Origin: Mastacembelus armatus
Taxonomy: Eukaryota; Chordata; Actinopteri; Synbranchiformes; Mastacembelidae
Assembly (NCBI RefSeq): GCF_900324485.2
Contig: NC_046639.1
Location: 25,280,061 to 25,344,060, forward strand
Direction: 5' to 3'
Length of the DNA: 64,000 nt
The notes under the pieces were generated by a model. The model had not been told where the DNA came from. It ran no database searches and saw nothing but the letters and a program-made list of their open reading frames with translations. The first letter of the stretch is position 1; each line of letters opens with the position of its first letter. The translations under genes and the position numbers were made by a program. Positions 38,693 through 64,000 of this stretch are shown one piece after another.

Positions 38693-41600
38693 TAGAACTC
38701 ATTTTTAATCATACTTTCTAAATACTGAAAGGATTGGGACTGTGTTGGAGTAGCCTAATATGATACAAGAGAGGATTTTTTTTTCTTTTTACATTATTTT
38801 TATCTGCATTTTTCACTTGTTCTCTTGTTTTAAATTTACTGGTCTAAATTGGATGTCAGCTGTAATACCCCAGGACTGTTATAGAGGCCACATAAAACAC
38901 CATTGCTTTCTTTCTATAGTCCCAGTGGCACTACCCTGTCTTCTCTGGACGAGGTCAAGACCTACCTGTTGACTGACTCCACCTGCAAATGTGGCTTGGA
39001 GTGTCCACTCATCATCCATAAGGTAAAGTCTAAGAATTTTTCAGTTGTTTTCTGTGTGTTTGTGTATGAGAAAAGTAGTACACACACAGAAAAGCACCTA
39101 TCTCTCCCCATATATATATTTTTTTTTTTTGGGAGGGGGGGTGAGTATCTGAATTCTGTCTAATCCTCTTTTCTTTGGTGTCCTGCAGGTTTTCAACTTT
39201 ACTATGGCAGCGAAGGTGGAGCAGTACAGCCACCCATTAGGGAAAGCGGAGCAGGACATGACCAAACTGTGTAACCACAGAAGGAAAGTGGTAGCAATGG
39301 CGGCGCTGTGTCGAAGTATGCAGGCCTCACAGCTACCCTTCACTAACCTTCATCATCCAGGTAAATTCTGAAGCACTAAGACACATTACAGCCTGTCCCC
39401 AGTACCTAATAAAACCATTAAACAAATCTATTGAAATTACTTTTCTACAGATTTACTAAACAGATGCTGGTCAGCATCCTGTAAAAAAATTCTTTCTTTA
39501 TTTTTTTGGGGTATAGAATGAGTCGCTCTCCAGTTTGTCTTAATAGATATCAAATTTGTACATCTGGACTCTAGTAACCTGGTGTAAGAGGCTGCAATAT
39601 GTTGTAGCTCAAACAGGACCCAACACTATTTTATTCTCAAAGTGATAAGTTTACTTATGTTTGTTTTGTTTTTTTTAAAGTTATTATTATTATTACAAAT
39701 TTTAAATCATAAATCATCTGTAACACGGTTTCTTTCTTCCTCCATTCGTCTTTTAGTGGTGAAGGTTTCATAAAGGATCTGGAAACTGGACAAACTTGTA
39801 AAAATATATTGATGTGATTATTCATATAAGGAGGTTTAGGCCATACAAATTAAGGGAGTTTCCTGAGAGAAATAACAATACGGGAGTGGGGTGGGAGACG
39901 GATGTGAAATATGGGAGACTCCCAGGAAAAACGTTAGTGTTGACAGGTATACTTCCATCCCTTTGCTCCTAGGGAACCTGTCCACAGACACATGAATTTT
40001 AGGTTGCACACGAGTTAACTGAAACATCAGAAATCAAACTTCAGGATGCTTTTCCTGAAGTTGAATTTAGCTAAATGAAGTAACAAGTTTTTTGTGTATG
40101 TGTGTGTGTCCATTTCCAGAGGCGAACAGTCGAGTGGACAGTCGTGATCCAAAGGGGGTACTCATGGAACAGGAAGAAGAGGACCGTGGCGTTTACCATG
40201 CCAAACTTCATCCAGCTCCTGCACGTCCCCACAACAACCTGCACTCAAACCCCTGTGTCAGCCCCAAATCCTCCCACCAGTTTTTTTATCCTTATAATGG
40301 TTCTTCCCCTGTCCTTCACACAGGCACAAACTCTCACCATCCCCTAGATACTTTGAGAAGGCATCACCATCCTCCACCTCTTCCTTTGTCCTCCCCCTCT
40401 TCTTCCAACCCCTCAGTTCCACCTTACAGTGCTGCCCAGAGGTCACCATGCATCCCCACACCTCAGAATGTCAGTCATGGTCAAAGAACAGCCAAAACCC
40501 CGGAGACTCTTGGTTCTCCTCGGCTTCGGCCTCTCTCGTCACCTCCTCCCTCTTCCCCTGTGACCCTTGGTGGAGGAGGAAGAGGAGCACAGACTCACGT
40601 TCACCATCCTCATGGTGTCATTGTTGGAGGCTCCCCCCTCTCTCCGTCTCCCTCCCTCTCTCCCTCTGTTCATAACATGAACTCATTGTCTCCTCACCAG
40701 CGGTCCCGCCACCCGTCAGCCTCTCCTTCCCCTTTCTCTGAGCAGGGAGGAAGCTCAACAGCAGCAGAAGGAGGAGTGCTGATGGGAAGTAACTTGTCTC
40801 AAAGGAGGAAATCCTCCTCTTCCTCTCCACACTCCCCTCTCCCCAGTGGCTCCCCCAATCCCAGCCCCCACTTCCACAAGTACAAGCTGGAAGAGATCTT
40901 GGAGCAGTTTAAGAACTCAGGCAACAGCAGCACTAATAACCACCACCTTAACCCTATTAACCCCACCTTATTGACCAACCAAAACAGTAGCAATTCCCAT
41001 GGTCTCTCCTTGAAGAGTATCATGAGTCCAGCTTCCGCTGCAGGACCACCAGGTTTTGGGTTGAACTCCACATGCCCGTCTAGTTTACCCTTAGGGCCAT
41101 TTCCTAACCAACACAGCCATCAGGGCAAGCTGCCACACCCCGTTCCTTTCCCTGCGAGCAGCCTGCTCTCAGCGGCTGCCAAGGCTCAGCTAGCGAACCA
41201 GATAACCCCGGGCCAGAGCTCAAATGCAGCCAGCAGCCCCGTGAACTTGCCCTCTTCTCTGGAGGTCTTGAAAGAGGTACAGCAGCAGCAGCAGCAGTCA
41301 TCAAAGGTAACAAACAGCACTTTACATAACAGCCACCCTCCCCCCTACATTGCTTCTGCTAGGCCTCCCCATTCCTCCCTCACAGCAGCCTCTGCTGTCC
41401 TCCTTCCTCCATCCTACTCTCTGGCCCAGTCCCTGGCTTCCTCTTTGCCCCACCTGCCTCCTGCTGCAGAGCGCAATGCATCGCACAGGAAGAGGCAACG
41501 GCGGTCTCCCACAGTGCTCAGCATGCTAAGAGACCCCCAGCAGCTGGCTAATGGGCCACAGAAAACCCCACCAGGAGATACAGTTTCTGCCACAGTTATT

Positions 41601-44600
41601 AACCTGTCCTCTGCTTCCTCCACCTCGCACTCCTCCTCTACCTCACCTGTGCAGAACCAGACTGCTGTTATATTGGAAAATCATCATCATCATCTCCTCC
41701 CTGGGCAGATGCTCAGACTGTCTGCTCCTCGACAAGCAGCGCACCTTTCCAGGCCTTCTCGACAAAATGAAGCTTTGGATTTCACTACAGGCCTGACACC
41801 TACACCTGTGGGCTTGGATCCTCCAACCCAGCCTCTGTCTGCTCTTTTACACCTGCTCAGTGTACAGAATGCACAGGCCACAGCCTCAGCATCCAACTCT
41901 GCTTCCGCTGTGTCTGTTGAAGGAGGTGGACACACTAATAAACAGAGCCCCAGGCTGTCACCGTGTTCTCCCACCTCTCATTCTAACATCAGGCACCCAC
42001 AGACTCAGTCCCCCTGCCAAACCAATGACACTAATTTTCTACCCTCTGTGTCACAGCCGCTTTCTCCCCCTCCTACTTCCTCTCCGTTCAGAACAGTGCA
42101 GTGTCATTCACACTCTCGGCCCACTAAATCAAGTCCTCTGCAAAGGCATTCTCCTACTTCAGCTGTGATGCCCAACTCCAATTTAGCTTTACAGAACAGC
42201 AGCAGCCCATCTCAGCAGATGTCCCCGACTCCCTCAGACAAGCAACAGCCAAGTGAGAATCACTTTCCTACAGTTGACTCTCTTTCCCAGGCACCTTTGC
42301 GGGAAGCACCGGGCACTGTGACAGTAGAGATGGGTGTGAACAGCATATCAAGTGGATCAGTGGACCTGAGCAATTCTCAGGGCAGTGTTTCTTTGGCCAT
42401 AGCCACATCCCCAAAGCCTCTTGATCTTAGCAACCATGTTCTGGCCATTCTTGCAGCATCTTCCTCTGTGCCACAGGGAGAGGACAGTCCCTCCGATGGC
42501 ACCACTGATGCTGAGATGTCTTCTCAAGGAAATCACACTGCAGGTGAAGATGTTCGTCAGTCTGAAATGTGTTTTTAGTCTTGAAGATAACAAGTAATAT
42601 GGTTCATACACTAAAGATATATCTGTATAGTCATGAAGATTGCGTCACACATTTTGATCATGCATATCTGATTAATGGTCGTGGTTTCTCTCTGTAAATA
42701 AAGTTTTATAAATGACCACGTCTTAAGAAGATTTTGGGCATGATTGCACCCTCTGTGGGTGTCAGCTCGGTAATTTAATGCAGTTTTGTAGCCTTCAGTG
42801 CTCTACCCTGCATGGTGACATCCTGCAAACTGCCAAAGTCAAGAACATATAAAATTGGTTTGTTGATCAATAGGCCAGACTGAACAGTAGTAAATGTTTG
42901 TCTATTTCTCTACAGGGCCAGAGGACCCTGGATGTGTAAAGGTCTCCACTGTGACCAAATCTCCAGAAGCCACCAGCCCTGGGCCAACTGTCTCCTCTCA
43001 TGTTGTTGATATTTCCTCTACCCCTTCAGTTGTGGGCGACTCAACCACTCCCTTAACTCTGGCAGAGGCCTTCCCCTTCATGAACCAGGAGCAGCTGCTT
43101 CAGCTGCTGTCATCCACAGGAGGCCTGCCATCTCTCCTGGACCCTGCGGTCCTTGCCTCATTGCCACTTGGGGGGCTGTGGCTGGGAGGGCAGCATGCAC
43201 AGATACCCCCTGCCAATGCTACACCACACCATCTGTCAGAGCCTCAGCCCCCAGAGCAGCAGCAGTTACTGATACAGCAACAGGAGACACAGCAGCAACA
43301 CCAGGACCACCAACAGAGACAGCAACAGATAAACAATCCTCTGTTTCCCTTGTTGCCCTTGTTGAGTGGTGCCCAAGGGGAGCTGCCTCTGAACCTTCTG
43401 GGCCTTTTGAACCCACTTCCATCGCCAGCTACAACCCCTACCCCAGGACAGGATTCTGATTTAGCACTAACAGAAAAACCAAGCCTACAAGCTCTGCTTA
43501 TGGCTTCCTTGTTACTCGGGCAACACCAGGCACCTTTGTTACCTCTTTCTGGCCTGGGTCATTTGAGTCAGGTCAGCTTAGAAGTTCCTCTTCAACAGCC
43601 ACAGCAGATCCCCACCACTCTGGAGGGGCTCACCCTGGATAAGACTTCTGGCCTCCTGGATCCATCCACCTTGCAGAGCACAGGGCTGGTGGAGGTGGCC
43701 CAGGGCCTTCTCTCCATTCCTCCAGGGGCTGAGGGATCTGTCCAAGCCCTGCAGTCTCTGCTCCTTCCTGCCGCTCTCCCTCCTCCCCATGCAGCCTTCC
43801 TGTCCCTCAGCCCTGCCTTGCTCTCTGCTGCCCTGAGCTCTGCCGAGCTCCACTCGCCTCCCCACACCCAGTCAGTTCCTGCACAGCAAACCCAACATAC
43901 CCAACCTCAGGTAGGCTTCCTTGTTTCCTGTAGCACTTTCCTCCTCTACTAGTCCCTTGAAAAACCTACAGTATGAGCTCATTTCCTTTCTTTAACTGCT
44001 CCATTGTTTTCCTCTGTGTTAGTTGCTTTTCCCCCACAAAAATACAAACTCTCCATGTTAAAATGTTCCCCCGTCTGTACCTTTTGTTTCTTTTTATGTC
44101 TGAAACTCTAATTTTCTTCTCTCCTGTCCTCTACTGTCCAGGTATCTGCTGATGCTGGTGTTGACACCCTCATACCCCTGTCTATCCAAGCCAAGGACAG
44201 CCCCATCCTCCAACACTTACTGCCCACCTTGCTTAATCCTGCTGTATTAGGTTAGTGCCCACCCTCTGTCACACTTAATAAGTATGTTAGGAATAAATGA
44301 CCAGCTATTTTGAGTCTCAACACTAATGACACTGCAAGTAGTTTGTAGTGGTAAGCCATTATATCAGTCTATCTGTGAAATGTGTCTTTGTAGGAGATCT
44401 TTCTGGCATCACAGGCCTCCATAACATGATGGGGATTGGAGCAGGTTCCATCCTCCTACCCCCAGTCCAGACCTCTGCTCTGGGCATGCCACTGCTCCAG
44501 GGTCCCGATGGAGCCATCAACTTGCTCAACAACCTACAGGTAGTTCATTCAGTGGATTAGGCATATAAATTGGTTCTTCACTAAATAGGGATGTTATTTA

Positions 44601-46654
44601 CACTAAGACTGTTTGAAGATGCAAAACCTTTTACTGAAGATGTTCTGAGCCAATTTTAAAAGGTAAAAGGCACCTTGATATTGTCAGTCAGGCATATTTG
44701 AAAGAAGAGGTATATGCAAGTGAGAATTAAATGAGTCTAATGTGAGCGTGATGTGACTGAGCTATCACACCTGGTCTGAGAAGATAATGATGCTTGGATT
44801 GGCTAAACTGACTTCAGCTCTCTTTCTCATTAGCAAAAAGGTTTTTTCTTCTTTACAAATTAAATAATTCAGGTATCAGATGGCTTGTTTAGTAATGATC
44901 TTACTAGATCAGATCCCTGACTGTTATAAAATCTCTTTTCCTCCAGTTAAACCTCACACCTCCCTCAGAAGCAGAGAAGCCAGTCTCATTGCAGGAAACA
45001 CAAAGCCCTACACCAGAGGAAGACATTCCAGCCGGTCAGATTGCTCCTGTGGGCCCCAGTCCTCCTCCAGCTCCTCTCACTGCCCAACAACCCACCCCAG
45101 CCCCCCAGCGAGGATCTGAGGGCAGGTCAATTATTGATCCTTACACCTCATTCATGGACACGATTTATACCTCCTTCCTTCAAGTCAGTGCAAAAGAGCA
45201 AGAAGATGGGGCCCACTTGGGGCCATCTGACCCCACTTCACCCTTCTGTGCCTTACCGCCAGTTTCTTTCCCTGTGGAGCACCATACCCCATCCACCCCT
45301 GTCTCAACTCTGCCACAGGCAAGTGCCCCTGTCTCGCTCAGCCCACGTAGGGCCTGTTCCCTCCGCAACCCAGACTTATCTCGACTCAGCCTGGAAGCAG
45401 CAGCTCATTCACCAGCGCAGGGCACACCCAAACCCACTGAGGACGGATCTACGTCACCCTTACAAAGGAAGCCAGTCATGGTAGAGGGACATACCCACCC
45501 AGAGCCTCCTCTGCCACCCATATACTTGGAGGAGGCTAAAACAGACTGTACTGGGCCTGCTGCAGCTGTGTGCCCATTTGTGGAGGCAGGGGGGGACAGG
45601 CAGGGGCATCTTCCTCATTCAGGGTACCTCAGTCCCAGGGATGGATGCAGTGGTAGGTCCAGTGAGGAGACAGTTGGGACATTGATGCACAGCGAACATG
45701 GAAGGGTGAGTACCTGTGTCTTCTGATATCATTCTGTGCCAGACTTTGTTATAGCCTATAGTTGGTGGTATCATTTTAACTCAATGACAAGAGTCTTTTA
45801 TCAGGTCGTGTCTGTAATGTGATTTCTGATTCTACCTTCCAAGGATCAAGCAGGAGCAACGGGTGGAGCCAGAAGAGGAAGGAAAAGGAAGCAAACGTAA
45901 GATCAGGTCTTTTCTCAGATATCTGTTCTGATCTCAGGACTTTGGACTGTAATGTCTAAATACTATACCAGTGTGTTTCTTACTTTGTTTTTCAGGCTAC
46001 AGAATGTGTTGGAAGACTTCAGAGACTTGGATGCTGCAGCACTAGAGGAAACCAAGGCAACAGTAAGACCCAGCTCCTGCTCCAGCAACTCACTAGAATC
46101 CTTGAACAAGTTTTCACGTCCGACTCTTTCCAAACCACCAGTTTTACTTTAAAGCAACCCTCAGTGGTTGTCGCAATATGCTGCTGTGACCTTTAAACAG
46201 CTGGTCATATTTTTAGCCATGCTCGCAGCAACATTACGTTTAGGCTGCAAAACTGAGGTTCACTTTTGTTGACAAAGCAGTTCAGAGTTGACCTTGTTGT
46301 AAGATTCATTTTTTTCAACTGCTGTTTCCTGGGTCATGAAAGAAAATTTTAACCTTTTATAAAAAATTAAAAAAAAAAAACAGTAGCTATGCACTGCAGG
46401 TTCACATAGTACTGCTCTTGGTCTGTGAAAGGTGGGACCCAAATATTAGATGTACAGGCCTTGCTACAGTTTTCTGTTCCATGCTGTGGATCACCAATCT
46501 GGGTGTGATCGTTGTTATTCCACCACTGGGGAGCAGGAAAGAATATAAGACTGATGTGACGGTAGATTCTCTCTCGTTCCAGACAGCACTGCTGAAGCCT
46601 GAAAGGTCGGTCCGTGGCAGGAGGCGACGAGGCACCAGATCTCAGAGGCAGTGA
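38405..46654 (+). CDS. mbd6: Methyl-CpG-binding domain protein 6 (long form)
   Basis: Eleven coding exons: 38405-38520, 38920-39022, 39189-39360, 40120-42543, 42916-43910, 44142-44250, 44394-44539, 44947-45705, 45844-45896, 45996-46062 and 46583-46654. They total 5016 nt, 1671 aa, with all phases matching. The N-terminal MBD (about 20-78) reads [47 protein letters not shown], followed by [16 protein letters not shown]. The rest is mostly Ser/Pro/His/Gln/Leu-rich low complexity. Near the end are [17 protein letters not shown], a basic RRGRKRKQ cluster and a conserved tail [20 protein letters not shown] then [12 protein letters not shown]-stop. MBD5/6 bind the BAP1 deubiquitinase (PR-DUB) rather than methylated DNA and act at heterochromatin. 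Position next to KIF5A favours MBD6; MBD5 sits near KIF5C, so the paralogue rests on synteny. It is much longer than the human form of about 1000 aa. Two ATGs in a row start it. Confidence 0.9.
38571..38640. repeat. Dispersed short repeat, copy B
   Basis: It starts GAACCCTCAAACTCCCAGGC, as at 835-866, and continues GGACCCGAGATTGAGGAAGA, ending before a poly-T and TA run. It lies in MBD6 intron 1 of the coding region. Confidence 0.6.
38650..38690. repeat. Poly-T/(TA)n microsatellite
   Basis: A run of T then about 15 TA units directly after the dispersed repeat copy B. Confidence 0.9.
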
Positions 46655-48880
46655 TTGGTGGAAAGAGCTGTCAATCATGGCTGTTCACCAATCAAGGGTA
46701 GCCAGATGCCTCTCTTCCCCCTCCATCATCACCACTGTTTAGATGATTTTTTTTTTTTTTATATATATATATATATATATAAACAACTGCACTAATATGC
46801 TGTTGTCATCTCATCTATTGTTATGGCAACCACTATGAAAGAAAACACATAAAGAGGTCTAGTCTGAAAAGTTAATTTATAAAAAATGGAAAATAACTGA
46901 AAAGGAATTTTGTTGATACGTTTTCACTTAGGTCTTCTCTTAGGTTTAGTTCACAAAGTAATGGTTGCTTGACATCGTCATCAGAGACCTGTTAATTATG
47001 GTTGGTGTTAGGATTATATCAATGAGAAAACACAACAATAACCAACGAGTACTGTTTTCTTCTCATCAGTGTGTAACTGTGAGTCAGGATAAAGGCCATC
47101 TACTTGAACGATGCTCTCTGTTGAAAGTGTGTCTGTATGTGTGTGTCTTTTTATGTCTTGTGTGTTTGTGTATTGGACAACAGTCCTGTTGCTGAGCCCC
47201 TAGTTGTCTGACCCTTAAATAAATTTATTTTTGGTTTAGTTAAAGAGACCCTGCCTGTTGGAAAGATAAAGGGCACTCTGCAGAGATGCATGGTGGTTGT
47301 ATTTCAGAAAGGTTTTCAGGAGATGCTGGAAGGGAATAAAACAGGACTGGAGTTTTTTTTTTCTTTTGTAGTGTGAGATAACTTTCATATGGGACAGGCC
47401 AAGGACATAATGTTGTTCACCATTTCAGGTTTTGTAGCCAGTTTACATCAACCCTTTGTGTCGCTTAGAGAAGTGACGTTTTGTTTCTCCTGTTTCAACA
47501 TGTTCTGTGAGATTCTCCTTAATGGTTTGTGCATCACTAATAATTTTATGTGCTGCGAAAACATGACATTTTAAAATGAAGTTCTTTTGTGCAACATTTC
47601 GAATCATGTCAACACAACAGGGTTTCCCCAACAGAGCAGGAAAACTATTGTAAGTGAATATGACCATGTCCAGCGTTGGATGTTGTAAGGTCCACAACAA
47701 CATCTGGAACGGTTCAGGAGAACTTTTGAGTGTCATTTGCCCCACTTTGTCAACCCACTTGCATGTCACATGCTCAGTCATTTGTTGCTGTGAAGAATTA
47801 CATGTATCTGCAGTGTGATGGAGATTTTCTGTTGACGTGACACCCAGCCAGACTTTGAACCCTCAGCCATGGGATCAGTGTCTGGAAAAAGGACTGGATT
47901 GCGAAATAGAGCATCTGCAGGAAGACTGTTATTAGAAAGTACAGTAGGCCCTCTGATTGGTTGAACGAATGGCTGGAAAACATGAGTGTCGAGAGTGATG
48001 AGGTCTTACGTTGAGTTACTGTGGATTTGGAGTAGTATCCTCCCTCTGTCTCCTCATCACCCCCCTGCCCCAAGAGTACTGGCATCTCTAGCTGTATTTA
48101 AACAAACAAAAAGAATAAAAAGTGAAAAAGCAGATTATGCAATTTCTACACTTGGAGATTTGTACATATGTACAGTTAATGTGTTTTATTTTGATTTTAT
48201 ATTGTTAGACGAGAGAAAACAATGAATTGTGAATTTTCCTGGGAATTGTAATTAAGTATTTTTCTCATTCTACCCCTTGCTTTCAATACTTATGTTTAAA
48301 AAGAGGATTAAATTGTGGACTGTAGCTTTCTTTTTTATATGGGAGTCTTTTTTTATTTAATATTAAACTATTTACAGAAAATGTGCCTTGTGCTGATTTC
48401 TGTTCAGAAAACGACATGAGCAACTTGGCATTCGAATTTATAGGATCTCTGTACAATTGGCGAGTTTTGAAAATCTACTTTATATAAAGCTGATTTAAGT
48501 ATTATCTAAAAATGAGCCAGTGTTGTGATGCAGATAAAGAATGTTTCGATTTAATTTTCCTCTTTTCTCCTTTGCAGCATTGTGCAGCCTTTATATGCAG
48601 CTCTGTGTGCTCAGTGAGTGTTTTCTGGATGTATACAAGTATGAGAAAGGTGTTATGGTAATAAAATGTATTTTCAGTTTTGACAGGCTGCATCACCCCT
48701 GCCTCATCAGACCCTTCAAGGCGAGGCCTGCCCTCATGTTTTAATCCAGAACACCTGCTGCCTTTCCATAATCGCTGCTTACACCTTCCAAGAAATGCTA
48801 CCAGGCATCCAAAGTATGGCTGTGATTAATTGCTGCATCAGCGGCCTGTTGGCTGCTTTACAGAAACCAGTAAATTATCC
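46655..48880 (+). other. MBD6 3' UTR and spacer to KIF5A; no DCTN2
   Basis: AATAAA signals occur at 47218-47223 and near 47334, 48114 and 48659, any of which could end the MBD6 transcript. In human, DCTN2 lies between MBD6 and KIF5A. I looked for dynactin-2-like frames on both strands and found none. Confidence 0.45.
46748..46781. repeat. Poly-T/(AT)n microsatellite in MBD6 3' UTR
   Basis: About 13 T then 10 AT units, some 95 bp after the MBD6 stop codon. Confidence 0.9.
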
Positions 48881-48889
48881 TTCATTTCA

Positions 48890-49530
48890 CTGTCCGGATG
48901 TGACGCCGCAGCACGGGGCTGTGGTTTCCGGCCGCCTGCCTGTCAGGATGCTGAGCCAGTGATGCTGAGGCTGTGGGTACCACTTTAAAGAAACGGATGC
49001 AGACCACGCCCTTCCTCGACCCGCCGACAGGGGGCGCTGTGGCGACTAAACCAGGCCGATCGTCAGCAGCTTTTCCTCACTGCCCTTCCAGCACCGTCTC
49101 ACCTTCAACCGGCAAGGCGAACATCCATCGCCGCACCCGACACAGACAAGAAAAACTCAGAGACAGCGTCAGATCAACCATCAGGAGGAGTCGAGCATCA
49201 TCCGGGTCGATTGTTTTAATGATGTAGGGCATCGTTTTGCGACTTGACATCTAATTCAGCCTGCCCCCCCTCACTGCGACACGGAAACACCGTCCAGCTG
49301 CGCACAAATAAATCGCAGTCTCTCTCGGCTTGTCAGGTTAAATCCGTGAAAGCCGTTTATTGTCGTCAGAGTCGTGTCGGCGAAGAAGGGCGAAGTCTGC
49401 GCGCATCCTTGGTCGTTTATTCCGACGGTCAGATCAGGCCCCGATCAGCGTCCGAGCGCATCCAGCCTCAGCAGCATCTTTCCTCCCAGCAGAAAGCATC
49501 AGCATCCTTCCTCCTCGCTGAATCTGCGCA
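48890..49530 (+). promoter_or_regulatory. GC-rich KIF5A promoter and 5' UTR
   Basis: CpG-dense sequence (GACGCCGCAG, GGCCGCCTG, CCGATCGTC) rises about 640 bp before the KIF5A start at 49531 and falls off after exon 1. No TATA box was seen. No splice is needed between this region and the ATG. Confidence 0.5.
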
Positions 49531-63111
<13,581 letters not shown>

Positions 63112-63146
63112 TGCCATGGTAAATAACAAAGTACACTGAGTTATGC

Positions 63147-63147
<1 letters not shown>

Positions 63148-63199
<52 letters not shown>
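63148..63199. repeat. (CA)n microsatellite
   Basis: About 25 CA units, 37 bp after the KIF5A stop codon and within the putative 3' UTR intron. Confidence 0.95.
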
Positions 63200-63200
<1 letters not shown>

Positions 63201-63774
63201 AATGTAAACAAAAGTTACAAATGTCAACCAAAGTCATATTGGGATCTCTATAGTGCATGTTACGACCTATCAGTTTAATTATTCCTGCAAATCTCAGTTT
63301 TCTCTCATTAATGAAGGATTTAGACAGTTTTGTCTTTTTGCAAATGTGATAATGATCATGCAGCTAAATCTAAAAATGAGTCAGATAATCAGTCTAGACT
63401 TGTTGCCATATTTTGGGAAATACACAGCAATCGTGTAAATGACACTTCTGTTAACATGTTTTTTAAGAGAAGACACAAAGCGTTCCTTGTTTTCATTACC
63501 CTTCAGAGCTAACATTGAAATGAACAGTAACAATAGCAGAGGATGGTTGTGGTTCATCTACCTCTGGGTTACAGGCCCAACACACTTCCACTGCTTTGAG
63601 CAGAGAATCTCTGGCTATGCTGTCGGTGTAGACACAGTGTCAATGGGGAACTAAGGAAATCACTGCTGATTACAGGCACCAAACTACACTACTATCAATC
63701 ACTCAGTTGATATGACCTTAAGCTCATTTACGTGTTTCTCCAAACATCGACTCTCTTTCATTTTCTCTCTCCAG

Positions 63775-64000
63775 AAGACGACCAAGCACTGTACCTGTCC
63801 ACGGACGCCCTCTCTCCCATCTGCATGCAGCCTGTCTCCCAGCCCCTCCATTGCATCACTGATGAAGCAGATGATGATGATGATCTCTTTCCCTGTAGTC
63901 TTCTAACTAGATGAAGTCCCTTCTGCTCCTATGGTGACCACTGTCACACACAGGGTCGGGGTCCAGTCCCTTCCAGTTCACTCAGCGCAAGTAAAACGTG
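63775..64000 (+). other. Candidate last KIF5A exon (3' UTR or alternative end)
   Basis: A donor (ATG then GTAAAT at 63119) lies 7 bp after the KIF5A stop, and a strong acceptor (TTTTCTCTCTCCAG) precedes 63775. A 3' UTR exon so close to the stop would not trigger nonsense decay. If the exon is joined instead to 62567 it stays open, reading EDDQALYLSTDALSP and ending DEADDDDDLFPCSLLTR at 63914. It runs to the window edge, so its 3' end is unknown. Confidence 0.45.

Noticed and set aside
43178-45484. Several 60-150-aa frames overlapping MBD6
   Set aside because: They are out-of-frame readings of long low-complexity MBD6 exons whose own frame joins with correct phases.
46655-48880. Possible DCTN2 gene between MBD6 and KIF5A, expected from human order
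   Set aside because: No dynactin-2-like sequence was recognised on either strand.

Overview
The window is vertebrate nuclear DNA, almost certainly from a ray-finned (teleost, probably spiny-rayed) fish. It has short GT-AG introns, many CA/GA/TA microsatellites and fish-type dispersed repeats. Its gene content matches human 12q13.3 (NDUFA4L2, SHMT2, NXPH4, STAC3, MBD6, KIF5A) with the order partly reshuffled and several human neighbours missing. All gene models were built by hand-translating exons, matching splice sites and phases, and comparing with remembered family sequences. No database search was run.

Layout: (1) 1-1218, last three exons of ACTR5 (INO80 subunit), + strand. (2) 6363-10451, NDUFA4L2, 4 exons, 82 aa, +. 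(3) 14047-19042, a decayed SHMT2 copy on the - strand, with at least eight exon remnants, premature stops, frame breaks and loss of the PLP lysine; it sits between NDUFA4L2 and NXPH4 as in mammals and has a probable solo LTR where central exons are missing. (4) 20785-24721, NXPH4-type neurexophilin, 2 exons, 300 aa, -. (5) 26874-28409, a tandem array of three U5 snRNA genes on about 675-bp units; a ZNF143/SPH-type element lies about 217 bp upstream of the first copy only. (6) 29819-34025, STAC3, 12 coding exons, 333 aa, -; a 137-bp GT tract abuts the exon 2 acceptor. (7) 36160-37330, GC/CpG-rich promoter region, then MBD6 (coding 38405-46654, 11 coding exons, 1671 aa, +). (8) 49531-63111, KIF5A, 28 coding exons, 1042 aa, +, followed by a further 3' exon near the window end.

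The genes do not form one pathway. STAC3 is a skeletal-muscle excitation-contraction factor, KIF5A a neuronal kinesin heavy chain, NXPH4 a secreted neurexin ligand, NDUFA4L2 a hypoxia-linked mitochondrial protein, MBD6 a chromatin factor, ACTR5 a remodeller subunit and U5 a spliceosomal RNA. The most notable items are the SHMT2 pseudogene, the U5 array with its unevenly shared promoter, and the GT-repeat splice acceptor of STAC3. I saw no CRISPR, operon or bacterial feature.
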